In this document: one piece after another, positions 17,433 to 25,517 of the stretch
Layout: each line of letters opens with the position of its first letter
How positions within the stretch are numbered: position 1 is the stretch's first letter
Assembly: GCA_947503715.1 (NCBI GenBank)
Contig: CANNER010000003.1
Span: forward strand, 434,001-498,000
Direction: 5' to 3'
Origin: an uncultured Caulobacterales bacterium
GTDB taxonomy: Bacteria; Pseudomonadota; Alphaproteobacteria; Caulobacterales; Maricaulaceae
DNA: 64,000 nucleotides
The notes under the pieces: generated by a model
The model's database searches: none
Told to the model about the DNA's origin: nothing
The model's input: only the letters and a program-made list of their open reading frames with translations
Translations under genes and position numbers: made by a program

Positions 17433-18092
17433 ATGAAACGCATTTTACTCGCAACAGCGATCCTTGGTGTATCGGCAACCGCCCTCATGGCGGCCGGTCC
17501 GAAAGCTGACCTGAACGCTGATGGTCAAGTCACATTGGCCGAATTTACATCTATCGCCTCTCAGAACTTCACGCTGGCCGACGTCAATGGCGACGAGCTT
17601 CTGTCCAAGGACGAACTCAAAGGCCTGCATGAGGCCCGCCGCGACGCCCGAGAAGACGCACGCTTTGATCGCGCTGATTTGAATGGCGACGGCGCCATTA
17701 CCCGCGATGAGGTTGACGCCGCCAAAGACGCCAAGCGCGAAAAGCGGACTGAGCGTCGCGATGAGAAAAAGGCCGAGATGCTCGAACGCTATGACACAAA
17801 TGTTGATGGCGAGCTGAGTGAAGCCGAACGGGAAGTCGCAAAAGCCGAGCGCAAAGCAGAGCGCGATGCGCGCAAATCCGAGCGTGGTGAAAAACGCGAA
17901 GATCGTAAACGCGACGGCAAACGCGCCAAGCGCCCAACCCCAGATGCCGATGGTGACGGTTTCGTCAGCCGCGCAGAGCATATGGCGATCACGGAGCAAC
18001 TCTTTGCCCGCATGGATGCTAATGGTGACGGCGTCCTGACCCAAGGTGAAGGGGGCAAACGCAAAGGCCGTAAGGGCAAACGTAGAGGATAA
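17433..18092 (+). CDS. Exported EF-hand protein with six calcium-binding loops
   Basis: Secreted or periplasmic protein of 219 aa with a signal peptide (cleavage likely after LMAA). Six EF-hand loops are visible, starting DLNADGQVT, DVNGDELLS, DLNGDGAIT, DTNVDGELS, DADGDGFVS and DANGDGVLT. Between the pairs lie long Lys/Arg/Glu-rich helices, and the C-terminus is strongly basic (KRKGRKGKRRG). It is first of a cluster with an ECF sigma factor, whose start lies 47 bp inside this gene, and an anti-sigma-like protein. That arrangement suggests a calcium- or envelope-linked signal, which is inference. GGAGA precedes the ATG. Confidence 0.85.
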   Translation: MKRILLATAILGVSATALMAAGPKADLNADGQVTLAEFTSIASQNFTLADVNGDELLSKDELKGLHEARRDAREDARFDRADLNGDGAITRDEVDAAKDAKREKRTERRDEKKAEMLERYDTNVDGELSEAEREVAKAERKAERDARKSERGEKREDRKRDGKRAKRPTPDADGDGFVSRAEHMAITEQLFARMDANGDGVLTQGEGGKRKGRKGKRRG

Positions 18093-18654
18093 TCGTCTGT
18101 CCTCTGACCCCGATATCGACCTCCTGCCCGGATTACGGGCGGGAGAGCCTGCGGCGCTGAAGACCCTGATGAATCGCCATCTCGACCGTATCCACGGTCT
18201 GGCTTGGCATATGTCAGGTGACCGGGCCTTGGCCGAAGATGTCTCCCAAGAGACGTTCCTTCGGTTCTGGCAAACGGCCCCGAGTTGGGACGCGAGCGGT
18301 AACGCGACTATTCTGACGTGGTTACGCCGCGTTGCGACCCGGATTTGTATTGACGAGAAACGGCGGAAGCGCCCGATTTACACCGATGAAGTTCCGGAGC
18401 AGATTGACCTGACGCCGCGTCCCGATCTGGAATTGGTTCGCAGCGACACGGCCAATGCCGTGCAGAGCGCCATGATGCGCTTGCCTGAACGCCAACGGGC
18501 AGCACTGGTCTTGTCCTTTTATCAGCAGGTCAGCCAAGCGGAAGGATCTGCGGCAATGGGCGTGAGTGAAAAGGCCTATGAGAGCTTGCTCTCTCGGGCG
18601 AAAGTGAAATTGAAATCCGAATTGATGACTGGCAAGGAAAGTCTCGCATTATGA
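18046..18654 (+). CDS. ECF-type RNA polymerase sigma factor
   Basis: Sigma-70 family extracytoplasmic-function sigma factor, about 200 aa. Region 2 is seen in DRIHGLAWHMSGDRALAED-VSQETFLRFWQ and region 4 in LPERQRAALVLSFYQQVSQ with the GVSEKAYESLLSRA recognition helix. The start is uncertain: the only ordinary start before region 2 is the GTG at 18046, inside the EF-hand gene; a non-canonical start near 18097 (after AGAGGA) would remove about 17 residues. Its stop overlaps the anti-sigma-like start by 4 bp (ATGA). This coupling is the usual way of matching sigma to anti-sigma levels. Confidence 0.85.
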   Translation: MKGANAKAVRANVEDNRLSSDPDIDLLPGLRAGEPAALKTLMNRHLDRIHGLAWHMSGDRALAEDVSQETFLRFWQTAPSWDASGNATILTWLRRVATRICIDEKRRKRPIYTDEVPEQIDLTPRPDLELVRSDTANAVQSAMMRLPERQRAALVLSFYQQVSQAEGSAAMGVSEKAYESLLSRAKVKLKSELMTGKESLAL

Positions 18655-18968
18655 CCGATCTTGAAAACATGCTTGCAGAGAACAAAGCGCCCGCGCCGCG
18701 CGGCAGCCTATCTGATTCTATTTTATCAGCGGCGCAAACTATGACGCCCGCCAATGACGCGCCGTCCCGTCGATCTAGGTGGGCGGTTGGGAGTATCGCC
18801 GCCATGGCGATTGCGGCTTTCCTAGTCATCCAACCGTTTAACCAGGCACCTGTTGAGACGGAGGCTGAGTTAGTTGCCGCTGCGGAATGGGAAGATTTGG
18901 CGCAGACTGTCGGATTCTCAGATCTTTATGCCTGGGTCGAAGAGACACCGACTGAGGAAGATAGCTAG
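18651..18968 (+). CDS. Putative membrane anti-sigma factor
   Basis: A 105-aa protein with a short cytoplasmic N-terminus (about 42 residues), one membrane helix (about residues 43-61) and a small acidic periplasmic end. It lacks the HxxxCxxC zinc motif of ZAS-type anti-sigma factors. The call rests on topology and on the 4-bp overlap with the sigma gene, the classic place for the cognate anti-sigma factor. Possible partners for the periplasmic end, such as the EF-hand protein, are speculative. Confidence 0.6.
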   Translation: MTDLENMLAENKAPAPRGSLSDSILSAAQTMTPANDAPSRRSRWAVGSIAAMAIAAFLVIQPFNQAPVETEAELVAAAEWEDLAQTVGFSDLYAWVEETPTEEDS

Positions 18969-19093
18969 GTCAGCAATACCAGCGCCGCAATGATTCCGAA
19001 AAAAATCGCGATGATGACGACTTTGCTAATCCAACCGTGTTTTCCGGGTTTTTGATCCTGATCAGACGTGCGGGCGGCGTGATTATCAACCAT
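18965..19093 (-). CDS. Very small TM protein, hypothetical
   Basis: A 42-aa protein starting at MVDNHA, with a polar N-terminus of about 20 residues and a C-terminal membrane helix. I use 19093 because GAGAGGAG lies just upstream; a longer frame up to 19156 overlaps the divergent antiporter start and lacks such a site. It converges on the anti-sigma gene with a 4-bp overlap. No family recognised. Confidence 0.5.
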   Translation of the reverse strand: MVDNHAARTSDQDQKPGKHGWISKVVIIAIFFGIIAALVLLT

Positions 19094-19146
19094 TTGGAAC
19101 TCCTCTCGTTCTAGCTTGTTACGTTCATAACGCATAAGGGGGCGAT

Positions 19147-20415
19147 ATGGACGCAATAATTCTCGAAAATAAAACGGCGTTTTACTATTCGCTGATCGGC
19201 TTGTCGCTGCTGGTTATGTCGATCCGGCCTGCGTTAAAGAATAAGCGTTTCATTAATGTTCCCATTCTCTACATCCTCGTCGGCGTTCTCATGGCCGGGA
19301 TTGGCCTGCCGCTGATCACGCCCTCCAGTGGCGAGCTGGCCGTATTGGTCATAGAGCGCGTTTCTGAGATTATCGTCATTATCAGCCTTGCCGGCGCAGG
19401 CCTTGCCATTGATGTCGGCACAAATTGGCGACGCTGGATTCCCAGTTGGTGCCTGATCGGGATCGCGATGCCGCTGACCATTGCCGCAATTTTTCTGCTC
19501 GGCTGGCAGGTCGCAGGGCTCGGTATCGCTGCCTCAGTCCTGCTCGGCGCAGCCCTCGCCCCGACAGATCCCGTCCTCGCCCGTGCCGTGCAGGTCGGCG
19601 GTCCCGGCAAGAAGCAGGACGGCGCGCGTGTTGCCCTGACATCAGAAGCCGGATTGAATGACGGTCTCGCCTTCCCCTTTGTTTGGCTCGCAATAGGATT
19701 GGCGGGGGTTGCCAGTGTCAGCGATTTCGACTGGACGCAATGGGTGCTCTATGACGCCATTTACCGGACCGTTGCAGGGATACTGGTCGGCATAGCCTGC
19801 GGTTGGCTCATTACGAAAGTCCTGTTCGGCCCATTGGGCGACGCCACGAATGAACGCGGCAATCCAGTGATAGTCCTCCTCTCCGCGACCTTCATCGCCT
19901 ACGGCTTTGCAGAATTCGTCCACGGCTACGGCTTCCTCTCCGTATTCGTCGCTGCAAGAGCGGGTTTGGTTTTTGCGCAAAATACGAGCGCTGAGCCCTA
20001 TGAGCACATGGCGCATAATTCCGCCGATCAGATTGAAGCGGTTCTGATGGCGATACTTCTGCTCTGGTTTGGCGCCTATATCGGCGCGGAGCTTTGGTCA
20101 CAGTGGACGTGGACAGACCTTATCATCACCCTCGCCATTATCTTTATCGTCCGTCCGGTTATTGCGTTTCTTTCCATGATCCGAACCTGCGGGACATGGC
20201 ATGACCGTTTGAAGGTCAGTTTCTTCGGTATTCGCGGTATGGGGTCGATTTTCTACATCGCCTATGCGCAGAGCCATGCGGAAATTGAGGGCATAGACGC
20301 CGTTTGGCGGATTGCCGGATTGACGATCCTGATTTCGATCCTCGTTCACGGCACGCTCGCCGATCACTTTATGGAATTGGGCGAGACGTCCGCGAACGAA
20401 AAAACGGCCTCCTGA
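19147..20415 (+). CDS. CPA1-type cation/proton antiporter
   Basis: Inner-membrane Na+(K+)/H+ antiporter of 422 aa with about 12 helices. Family signatures are ISLAGAGLAIDV in the fourth helix region, ALAPTDPVLA in the unwound ion-binding helix and SEAGLNDGLAFPF, which carries the conserved Asn-Asp pair of electrogenic CPA antiporters. No C-terminal TrkA/RCK domain is present. It likely expels sodium or potassium in exchange for protons, fitting a marine or pH-variable habitat. Ion specificity cannot be decided from sequence. Confidence 0.88.
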   Translation: MDAIILENKTAFYYSLIGLSLLVMSIRPALKNKRFINVPILYILVGVLMAGIGLPLITPSSGELAVLVIERVSEIIVIISLAGAGLAIDVGTNWRRWIPSWCLIGIAMPLTIAAIFLLGWQVAGLGIAASVLLGAALAPTDPVLARAVQVGGPGKKQDGARVALTSEAGLNDGLAFPFVWLAIGLAGVASVSDFDWTQWVLYDAIYRTVAGILVGIACGWLITKVLFGPLGDATNERGNPVIVLLSATFIAYGFAEFVHGYGFLSVFVAARAGLVFAQNTSAEPYEHMAHNSADQIEAVLMAILLLWFGAYIGAELWSQWTWTDLIITLAIIFIVRPVIAFLSMIRTCGTWHDRLKVSFFGIRGMGSIFYIAYAQSHAEIEGIDAVWRIAGLTILISILVHGTLADHFMELGETSANEKTAS

Positions 20416-20424
20416 GAGACCGTT
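20399..20424 (-). terminator. Terminator after fliJ-like gene
   Basis: Nine-bp stem AACGGTCTC / GAGGCCGTT (one T-G pair), 4-nt loop, followed on the minus strand by TTTT. It lies about 25 bp downstream of the FliJ-like stop and overlaps the end of the antiporter gene. Confidence 0.7.
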
Positions 20425-20450
20425 CCTTCAATCAAATCTATCAGCGAGAC

Positions 20451-20825
20451 TTACCCCGCCTTACGCGCCATCGCTTTTTCCGCCTTAGCCGCCATGCGAC
20501 GCGCCTTGATCCGCTCAAAGCTATCCAGCGCATCGAGCGCGACTTTTAGCTCTCCGGCAAGACGTCCGCTCTGCTCGCCAATATCCCCGAGCGACCGACG
20601 CAGATTTTCCTTCCGTACAATCACGGACTGGGCATAGCTGCCATAGGCGACATAGCCGTCTTTTTGCGCATTCGCTTCGACCGAATCCTCCGGGACACTG
20701 TCATTCAGCTTGCGGATCTGGCGTTCCAGATCCTCGCGTGTGGCTTCCAAAACCGCGACACGTTTCTGTAGATCTTCGATCTTGAACCGTGTCTTCGCGA
20801 TATTGCGTTCGCTAGAATGCGCCAT
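20451..20825 (-). CDS. FliJ-like coiled-coil protein
   Basis: A 124-aa, almost entirely helical protein with heptad-like patterns, as in FliJ, the flagellar export chaperone that links the FliI ATPase to the export gate. I start it at 20825 (MAHSSER), where GGAGAG is upstream; an extension to 20840 uses a weaker codon. FliJ is poorly conserved in sequence, so the call rests on length, coiled-coil character and position: it is divergent from ctrA. A generic coiled-coil protein is the alternative. Confidence 0.6.
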   Translation of the reverse strand: MAHSSERNIAKTRFKIEDLQKRVAVLEATREDLERQIRKLNDSVPEDSVEANAQKDGYVAYGSYAQSVIVRKENLRRSLGDIGEQSGRLAGELKVALDALDSFERIKARRMAAKAEKAMARKAG

Positions 20826-20994
20826 ATGTCTCTCCACCAAAGGGTATCACCTAATACCGTTCCGTTTACTCAAGGGTCCGTCCGACTTTGTCGTGTCCGG
20901 TCCCTCACCACTTCGAAAACCCTCTTAGACCAACAGGTTTACATTTGCGTGAAAGAGCGTGGTAAATTGATTATGAAGCCGCCACACACCAAAC

Positions 20995-21143
20995 GTTAAC
21001 GGTCGTTTCGGACCCGAATCTGAAAAACGGCACTGAAGAAAGCTAACAAACCTGTTAACGTCGTTAACACTTGATTTACGTCCTTCGCCTACGCCAGTGG
21101 TTCTATTAACTATATCCGGGCAATTCCACCCGGGACTCGATTC
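20995..21143 (+). promoter_or_regulatory. ctrA upstream region with CtrA box and GANTC sites
   Basis: Three TTAAC motifs (20996, 21055 and 21064) and three GANTC sites (21016-21020, 21134-21138, 21139-21143) lie in 150 bp. TTAA-N7-TTTAC at 21064-21079 is one mismatch from the CtrA box. In Caulobacter, ctrA P1 is sensitive to GANTC methylation and CtrA autoregulates both promoters, so the same logic is likely here. Confidence 0.6.
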
Positions 21144-21161
21144 GCCTGGGAGGGGATTGAT

Positions 21162-21857
21162 ATGCGGGTTCTTCTAATTGAAGACGACATGGCTACGGCA
21201 CAAGGCATCGAACTGATGCTGAAAACCGAAGGCTTCAATGTCTATACAACTGACCTCGGCGAAGAGGGTGTCGATCTCGGCAAGCTTTATGACTATGACA
21301 TTATCCTACTCGACCTGAACCTGCCCGATATGCCGGGCTTTGACGTTTTGAAGACCCTCCGTATGGCCAAGGTCAATACGCCGATCTTCATCCTGTCCGG
21401 TACATCCGATATTGACAGCAAAGTCCGCGGCCTCGGCACGGGTGCCGATGACTTCATGACCAAGCCTTTCCACAAAGACGAGCTCGTCGCGCGTATCCAC
21501 GCCGTTGTCCGTCGCTCCAAAGGCCACAGCCAGTCCATCATCACGACGGGCGAGATTAAAGTGAACCTCGACGCGAAGACTGTCGAAGTTGGTGATCACC
21601 GCGTTCACCTGACCGGCAAAGAATACCAGATGCTCGAGCTACTCTCCCTGCGCAAGGGCACGACCCTGACCAAGGAAATGTTCCTCAACCACCTTTACGG
21701 CGGCATGGACGAGCCGGAACTGAAAATCATCGACGTGTTCATCTGTAAGCTGCGCAAGAAACTCGCCGCTGCCACAGCCGGTGAACATCACATCGAGACC
21801 GTCTGGGGCCGGGGCTATGTCCTCCGCGATCCGGCGAAAGAAAAAATGAGCGCCTAA
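21162..21857 (+). CDS. ctrA: Cell-cycle master regulator CtrA
   Basis: OmpR-type response regulator of 231 aa, the exact length of CtrA. Receiver domain residues 1-117 have acidic Asp8-Asp9, the phosphoacceptor Asp51 (LLDLN) and the switch Lys in MTKPFHK. The C-terminal winged helix carries the CtrA-specific [18 protein letters not shown] and the [19 protein letters not shown] end. In Caulobacterales CtrA controls replication initiation, flagella, pili and division after phosphorylation by the CckA-ChpT relay and is removed by ClpXP. The C-terminal Ala (MSA end) is compatible with ClpXP recognition. A terminator follows, so the gene is monocistronic. Confidence 0.97.
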   Translation: MRVLLIEDDMATAQGIELMLKTEGFNVYTTDLGEEGVDLGKLYDYDIILLDLNLPDMPGFDVLKTLRMAKVNTPIFILSGTSDIDSKVRGLGTGADDFMTKPFHKDELVARIHAVVRRSKGHSQSIITTGEIKVNLDAKTVEVGDHRVHLTGKEYQMLELLSLRKGTTLTKEMFLNHLYGGMDEPELKIIDVFICKLRKKLAAATAGEHHIETVWGRGYVLRDPAKEKMSA

Positions 21858-21905
21858 CGCGCGACAAGATATTCGACTATGCCTCCCACATAGTCGGGAA
21901 AAAAT

Positions 21906-21932
21906 AACCCTGCTCTCGTAGCAGGGTTTTTT
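21906..21932 (+). terminator. Terminator after ctrA
   Basis: Perfect 9-bp stem AACCCTGCT / AGCAGGGTT with a 5-nt loop and a run of six T, about 50 bp after the ctrA stop codon. Confidence 0.9.
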
Positions 21933-21963
21933 GTTGGATGAATGACTCCCCCTTCCCTATTTT

Positions 21964-22036
21964 GTCATCCTCGGACTTGATCCGGAGATCCATCCCTCGC
22001 CGCAAAATAGGCCCTCACATCAAGTCCGAAGGTGAC
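21964..22036. repeat. Long intergenic palindromic element
   Basis: Two 18-bp arms, 21964-21981 and 22019-22036, are inverted repeats matching at 16 of 18 positions, with a 37-nt loop. The arm holds CGGACTTGAT, and the sequence goes on TCCGGAGATCC. Short GGACTTGATCCGG-type elements are common intergenic repeats in alphaproteobacteria, so this is probably a REP/RIME-like repeat rather than a gene. No second copy was spotted in the window. Confidence 0.6.
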
Positions 22037-22094
22037 GTAAATTAGAAACAGACAAGCGCCCTCCCCCACTGCCCATCACCTCGTCAAAAGGGGG

Positions 22095-22376
22095 TCAGCA
22101 ATTTGCGATAATCCTGTAAAATAGGACAGCCCGCGTGGTGATACCCGCGATGGATACCAAAATTAGTTTTTGTTTTACGCGAATATCGGCTTTGATATGG
22201 GTGTAAGGCACATCAAAACGTTCCACGCGGCGGTGCGTTTCCAACGGCGGCCTTACTTGACTGCCCTCGTTCCAGAGAGTCAGGCGCTCGCGGCTGGGCC
22301 CCTCCGTCTCCGCGCTACCGAAAACATCTAGGCACACCGTCTCTCGGCACAGCAGATGAGCTCCTACCTGTCCCAT
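22095..22376 (-). CDS. Doubtful 93-codon ORF in ctrA-MBL gap
   Basis: Open frame of 93 codons with coding-like codon choice in its last two thirds (RRVERFDVPYTHIKADIR segment). It has no clear Shine-Dalgarno site, no recognised family and no partner. It lies in a 690-bp region otherwise without genes, between the ctrA terminator and the MBL hydrolase. It may be a short orphan gene or a remnant. Confidence 0.25.
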   Translation of the reverse strand: MGQVGAHLLCRETVCLDVFGSAETEGPSRERLTLWNEGSQVRPPLETHRRVERFDVPYTHIKADIRVKQKLILVSIAGITTRAVLFYRIIANC

Positions 22377-22401
22377 GTCCGAAAGAACGAGTTTGAATAT
22401 A

Positions 22402-22480
22402 GGGGGGAATGGGAAAGTGGGGATTATGTTTTTTGGAATGGGGGTAAGTGGTTGAAAGGATTGGGGAATGGGCGTGGGGT
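22402..22480 (+). other. G-rich strand-asymmetric tract
   Basis: The + strand has repeated runs of three to six G separated mostly by A/T (for example GGGGGG-AAT-GGG-AAAGT-GGGG and GGGG-AAT-GGG-CGT-GGGG) and almost no C. Two clusters of three G-runs lie about 25 bp apart. No gene covers it. Intramolecular quadruplex formation is possible, but no strict four-run motif with short loops is present. Confidence 0.5.
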
Positions 22481-22621
22481 TTTGTTGGATTGTGTTTTAA
22501 GGCAGCTTTGGGGGGCTTAGCGGACGTTAGCGAGTATCCTAAAACACCCAGAGTAAGACACTCATTAATCACGCCAATGTCTTGAAAGCAGACTATATCA
22601 GGAGCCTTCACAAGACGTTGG

Positions 22622-23677
22622 TTACTTCAATTGACGCCTAACAATGTTGTCTGATTGAGGCGTTAGGGAAAACATCATTCCATCTTGTCCGACTATAATA
22701 TCACCGGAAAATTTATCCGCTGTGCCTTTGATGAAGAGTGCATCCAAATAGGATATTGGCAATGCTGGAACGATGTGGGTGAAGACTAACAGGCCTGCAT
22801 TTGCATCTTGCGCGACCTCTGCCGCCTGAACGGGGGTGATGTGATAGTCAGGAATATCATACATGATTTTACCTATGCGATTATTTCCTGCGTCTTTTGC
22901 GGCCGCCTCAATGATGCCGACCATTTCTGGATTTAAAGCTTCGGAGATGAGAATGTCTGTATCTTTGGCGTGGCCAGCTAAGTCATCGGTATAAGCTGTA
23001 TCTCCTGTAATGACGACGGAGCGGTCTTTATAATCAAAACGGTAACCGAATGAAGGCGAGACGGGTTCATGGTCAACCACAAAAGCTGAGATTTTCAAGC
23101 CAGATTGTTCCATAAGTATACCTGCTTCAAACTCAATTGGCGTTCCGCCAAATCCGCTGGGCGGCACAATTTTAGCGCCGTGATGGGCAATACGGTAGTC
23201 TTTGTCTTGGGCATAGGCAGCGTACAATCCTTCGACCACGTCGGCTACGCCAGCGGGACCATGAATAGATAGAGGTTCAGTATGTCCCCCACCGGCCCAG
23301 CGCTGCAGCATGAGTTCCCCCAAACCATCAATGTGATCGGAATGAAAATGCGTGAGCAGAACACGTTCGGTGGCCGCGGGCGAAAGGCCTATCTCTCCCA
23401 TTTTACGGACAGCGCCGCCGCCGCTATCAATGATGAAGACACGCTTGCCGGCAATCACGGCCGTGCTGGGTCCCGCCCTCGAAGCGTCGGCAAGAGGCGA
23501 ACCCGTTCCAATGAGAACGACATGCAAACCATCAGGCAAGTCAGAAAGAATATTATTTCCAAAATTCTCCGAAACAGCCTTAGCGAAAAGACGTTCTCCG
23601 ATTTGCACTTTGAAGATTTGACTGGCGGTAAACACCAAAGCCAATATCGCGACGAGACCCAGAACCAATTTTTTCAT
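22622..23677 (-). CDS. Membrane-anchored MBL-fold metallohydrolase
   Basis: Metallo-beta-lactamase fold protein of 351 aa starting at MKKLVLG (23677), which opens directly with a hydrophobic anchor or signal peptide; a longer GTG-started frame adds 12 residues. Metal ligands are THFHSDHIDG, His of VDHEP, Asp of TGDTAY and His of FTHIVP near the C-terminus. The VVLIGTGSPLADASRAGPST beginning is like RNase Z and arylsulfatase-type members, but the periplasmic location argues against a tRNA role. It may hydrolyse phosphodiesters or sulfate esters. It stands alone. Confidence 0.8.
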   Translation of the reverse strand: MKKLVLGLVAILALVFTASQIFKVQIGERLFAKAVSENFGNNILSDLPDGLHVVLIGTGSPLADASRAGPSTAVIAGKRVFIIDSGGGAVRKMGEIGLSPAATERVLLTHFHSDHIDGLGELMLQRWAGGGHTEPLSIHGPAGVADVVEGLYAAYAQDKDYRIAHHGAKIVPPSGFGGTPIEFEAGILMEQSGLKISAFVVDHEPVSPSFGYRFDYKDRSVVITGDTAYTDDLAGHAKDTDILISEALNPEMVGIIEAAAKDAGNNRIGKIMYDIPDYHITPVQAAEVAQDANAGLLVFTHIVPALPISYLDALFIKGTADKFSGDIIVGQDGMMFSLTPQSDNIVRRQLK

Positions 23678-23919
23678 TATACCCAATGCCTCATGGATCG
23701 CGCTCTTGTTCACATGCTTGTTTCACGATCTATGGCAAAGGGTAGGATGGCGAACTTAATTGTTCAACTGCTACCGCTCTAACCGCCAAAACAGGCATAG
23801 TTTGAGGGTCTTAAAATCGCTTCAAGTAAGAAACTCGCTAAGGTCTGCTATGGGGAAAATCGCGACCTATTTACCAACAAAAAACCCAATCTTAACCACA
23901 ATCTCCCACTCTACTCACC

Positions 23920-24849
23920 ATGCCGGCCTTGCAGAAAATACCAGCACCGGAGGTCCTCACCCTCTTCCTCGACCACCTCTCCGGTGAGCGGCGGCTTGCT
24001 GTGAAAACGGTTGAAGCCTATCAGCGGGATATTTCTTCTTTTCTGGGGTTTTTGACGGGTTATCTCGAAACGTCGCTGACCCTGCCCGATATTGTTGCGG
24101 TGGAGGCGCGGGGGTTTCGGGCTTATTTGGCGCAGCGTAGGCGCGGGGAGATGCCGCTCTCGCCCGCCTCAGTGCAGCGTCATCTGTCGGCCATCCGCAC
24201 TTTCTATCGTTATATTGAACGGCGCTGGGATGCGACGAATGCCGCTCTGCCCCTCATCAAGGGTCCACGGGTAAAACGTCCACTACCCAAGGCGGTGAGC
24301 GCGTCAGAGGCGCTCAAGATCATTCAGGAGCCTTTGGACAGTCCGGGCGAGCCATGGGTGGCCGCGCGTAATCAGGCCGTGCTGGCCCTGTGCTATGGCG
24401 CGGGATTACGGATTTCCGAAGCGCTGTCCCTGACGGGGCGGGATGTCCCGCTGGCGCGGCAACTCATGCTGACGGGTAAGGGCGGCAAGACGCGATTGGT
24501 CCCGATCCTGCCTGTGATTGGCGAAGCGGTTTCGGAATATGTACGGCACTGCCCCTATACCATGTCGCCCGATGCGCCGATTTTTCGCGGCGCGCGAGGC
24601 GGTGTCTTGCGGCCGGAAATTATTCAGGGCGAGGTTCGACGGTTGCGCGGGGCGTTGGGCCTGCCGGAAAGCGCCACGCCCCATGCCCTGCGCCATAGTT
24701 TTGCGACCCACCTCCTCGCGGGGGGTGGGGATTTGCGGACAATTCAGAAATTGCTCGGCCATGAGAGCCTCTCCACGACGCAGCGCTACACGGATGTCGA
24801 TGCGGCGCGGCTGATGGATATTCACGCGGGCGCGCATCCGCGGGCCTAA
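23920..24849 (+). CDS. xerC: Tyrosine recombinase XerC
   Basis: Site-specific recombinase of 309 aa that with XerD resolves chromosome dimers at dif. An N-terminal SAM-like core-binding domain (about residues 10-105) is followed by the catalytic domain. The active-site set is complete: Arg in GAGLRISEAL, Lys in GKGGKTRLVP, His-Arg in HALRHSFATH, His in LLGHESL and the nucleophile Tyr in TQRYTDVD. Solitary position, XerC length and no phage or integron neighbours make a housekeeping role most likely. XerD or an integrative-element integrase would be the alternatives. Confidence 0.85.
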   Translation: MPALQKIPAPEVLTLFLDHLSGERRLAVKTVEAYQRDISSFLGFLTGYLETSLTLPDIVAVEARGFRAYLAQRRRGEMPLSPASVQRHLSAIRTFYRYIERRWDATNAALPLIKGPRVKRPLPKAVSASEALKIIQEPLDSPGEPWVAARNQAVLALCYGAGLRISEALSLTGRDVPLARQLMLTGKGGKTRLVPILPVIGEAVSEYVRHCPYTMSPDAPIFRGARGGVLRPEIIQGEVRRLRGALGLPESATPHALRHSFATHLLAGGGDLRTIQKLLGHESLSTTQRYTDVDAARLMDIHAGAHPRA

Positions 24850-24852
24850 TGA

Positions 24853-24880
24853 AAAACCCCGACCGAGGCCGGGGTTCTGT
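24853..24880. terminator. Bidirectional terminator between xerC and DUF2141 gene
   Basis: Stem AACCCCG / CGGGGTT with a loop, with TTTTT on the minus-strand side and a weaker T-tract (TTCTGTTT) on the plus side. It serves two convergent genes. Confidence 0.75.
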
Positions 24881-24899
24881 TTCATAGATAGACGATCGA

Positions 24900-25397
24900 T
24901 TATGAGGGATTAATCATCTCGACGGTTAAGTCAGTGCCCATATTCGGGACGGTGAATTTGACATCGTCAAAGGTCGGCATGTCATCCGTCGGCGCATTTC
25001 CCGACGCGCCGTAACTATCCAACACGACGGTATAATCCTCGCTCATGGAAAAACGCGCATCTCCGTCCCGGTCATGCCAGACGGACACGGCGTAATCCCC
25101 CGGCCCGTCCACATAGAATGTCGCGGACATGGACCCCGTCTTGGCCGTCGACGCAACGCCGCCCCCGCCGCGCAGTGAGCGGAACTCCTCCCGCGTTTGG
25201 ATGGACACATAGACCGGATCATTCCCGGTCGCCGCCGGGTCAATATTCGTGACCGTGACCGTCACGGGAATATTGCCGGGCCGAATTTTCCACTCACTCT
25301 CTGCTTCGACAGCGACACTCGCGGTGGCACCCGCGAGCATCAAGGTAAGTCCTAAGCCCAGGGCGGTCACACTCTTTTTGGTTTTCGATACAAACAT
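24900..25397 (-). CDS. Exported DUF2141 family protein
   Basis: Secreted or outer-surface protein of 165 aa with a signal peptide (residues 1-30, cleavage after ASVA). The DUF2141 core shows the SIQTREEFRSL, AVSVWHDRDGDARF and SEDYTV blocks; the DRDGDARF loop resembles a calcium site. Function is not known for the family. GAGACGAAATG provides a good ribosome-binding site. A second DUF2141 protein occurs at 41.7 kb. Confidence 0.75.
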   Translation of the reverse strand: MFVSKTKKSVTALGLGLTLMLAGATASVAVEAESEWKIRPGNIPVTVTVTNIDPAATGNDPVYVSIQTREEFRSLRGGGGVASTAKTGSMSATFYVDGPGDYAVSVWHDRDGDARFSMSEDYTVVLDSYGASGNAPTDDMPTFDDVKFTVPNMGTDLTVEMINPS

Positions 25398-25517
25398 TTC
25401 GTCTCCTTTTCAGTTTAGTTTGCAATTCAAACTTGACGCAAATAAGTTTGTATGTCAAACCTATTTTCATCGGAAAGCTCGAAAGTGCCATTTCGGGTGA
25501 ATTTGAAGGAGACGAAA

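Noticed and set aside
22315-22611. Minus-strand ORF with an N-terminal segment like PDIVCFQDI, resembling the start block of exonuclease III
   Set aside because: The similarity is limited to about ten residues and breaks off at once into the C-rich complement of the G-rich tract. No conserved catalytic residues follow.
22080-22620. Possible RNase P RNA, tmRNA or 6S RNA in the gap after ctrA
   Set aside because: None of the conserved core sequences of these RNAs was found on either strand.
23920-24849. Mobile-element integrase
   Set aside because: Length, architecture and isolated position without phage, transposase or tRNA att site favour housekeeping XerC.
24853-24880. Possible dif-like or attachment site next to xerC
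   Set aside because: The inverted repeat is a GC-rich terminator between convergent genes, and its arms do not resemble the dif core.
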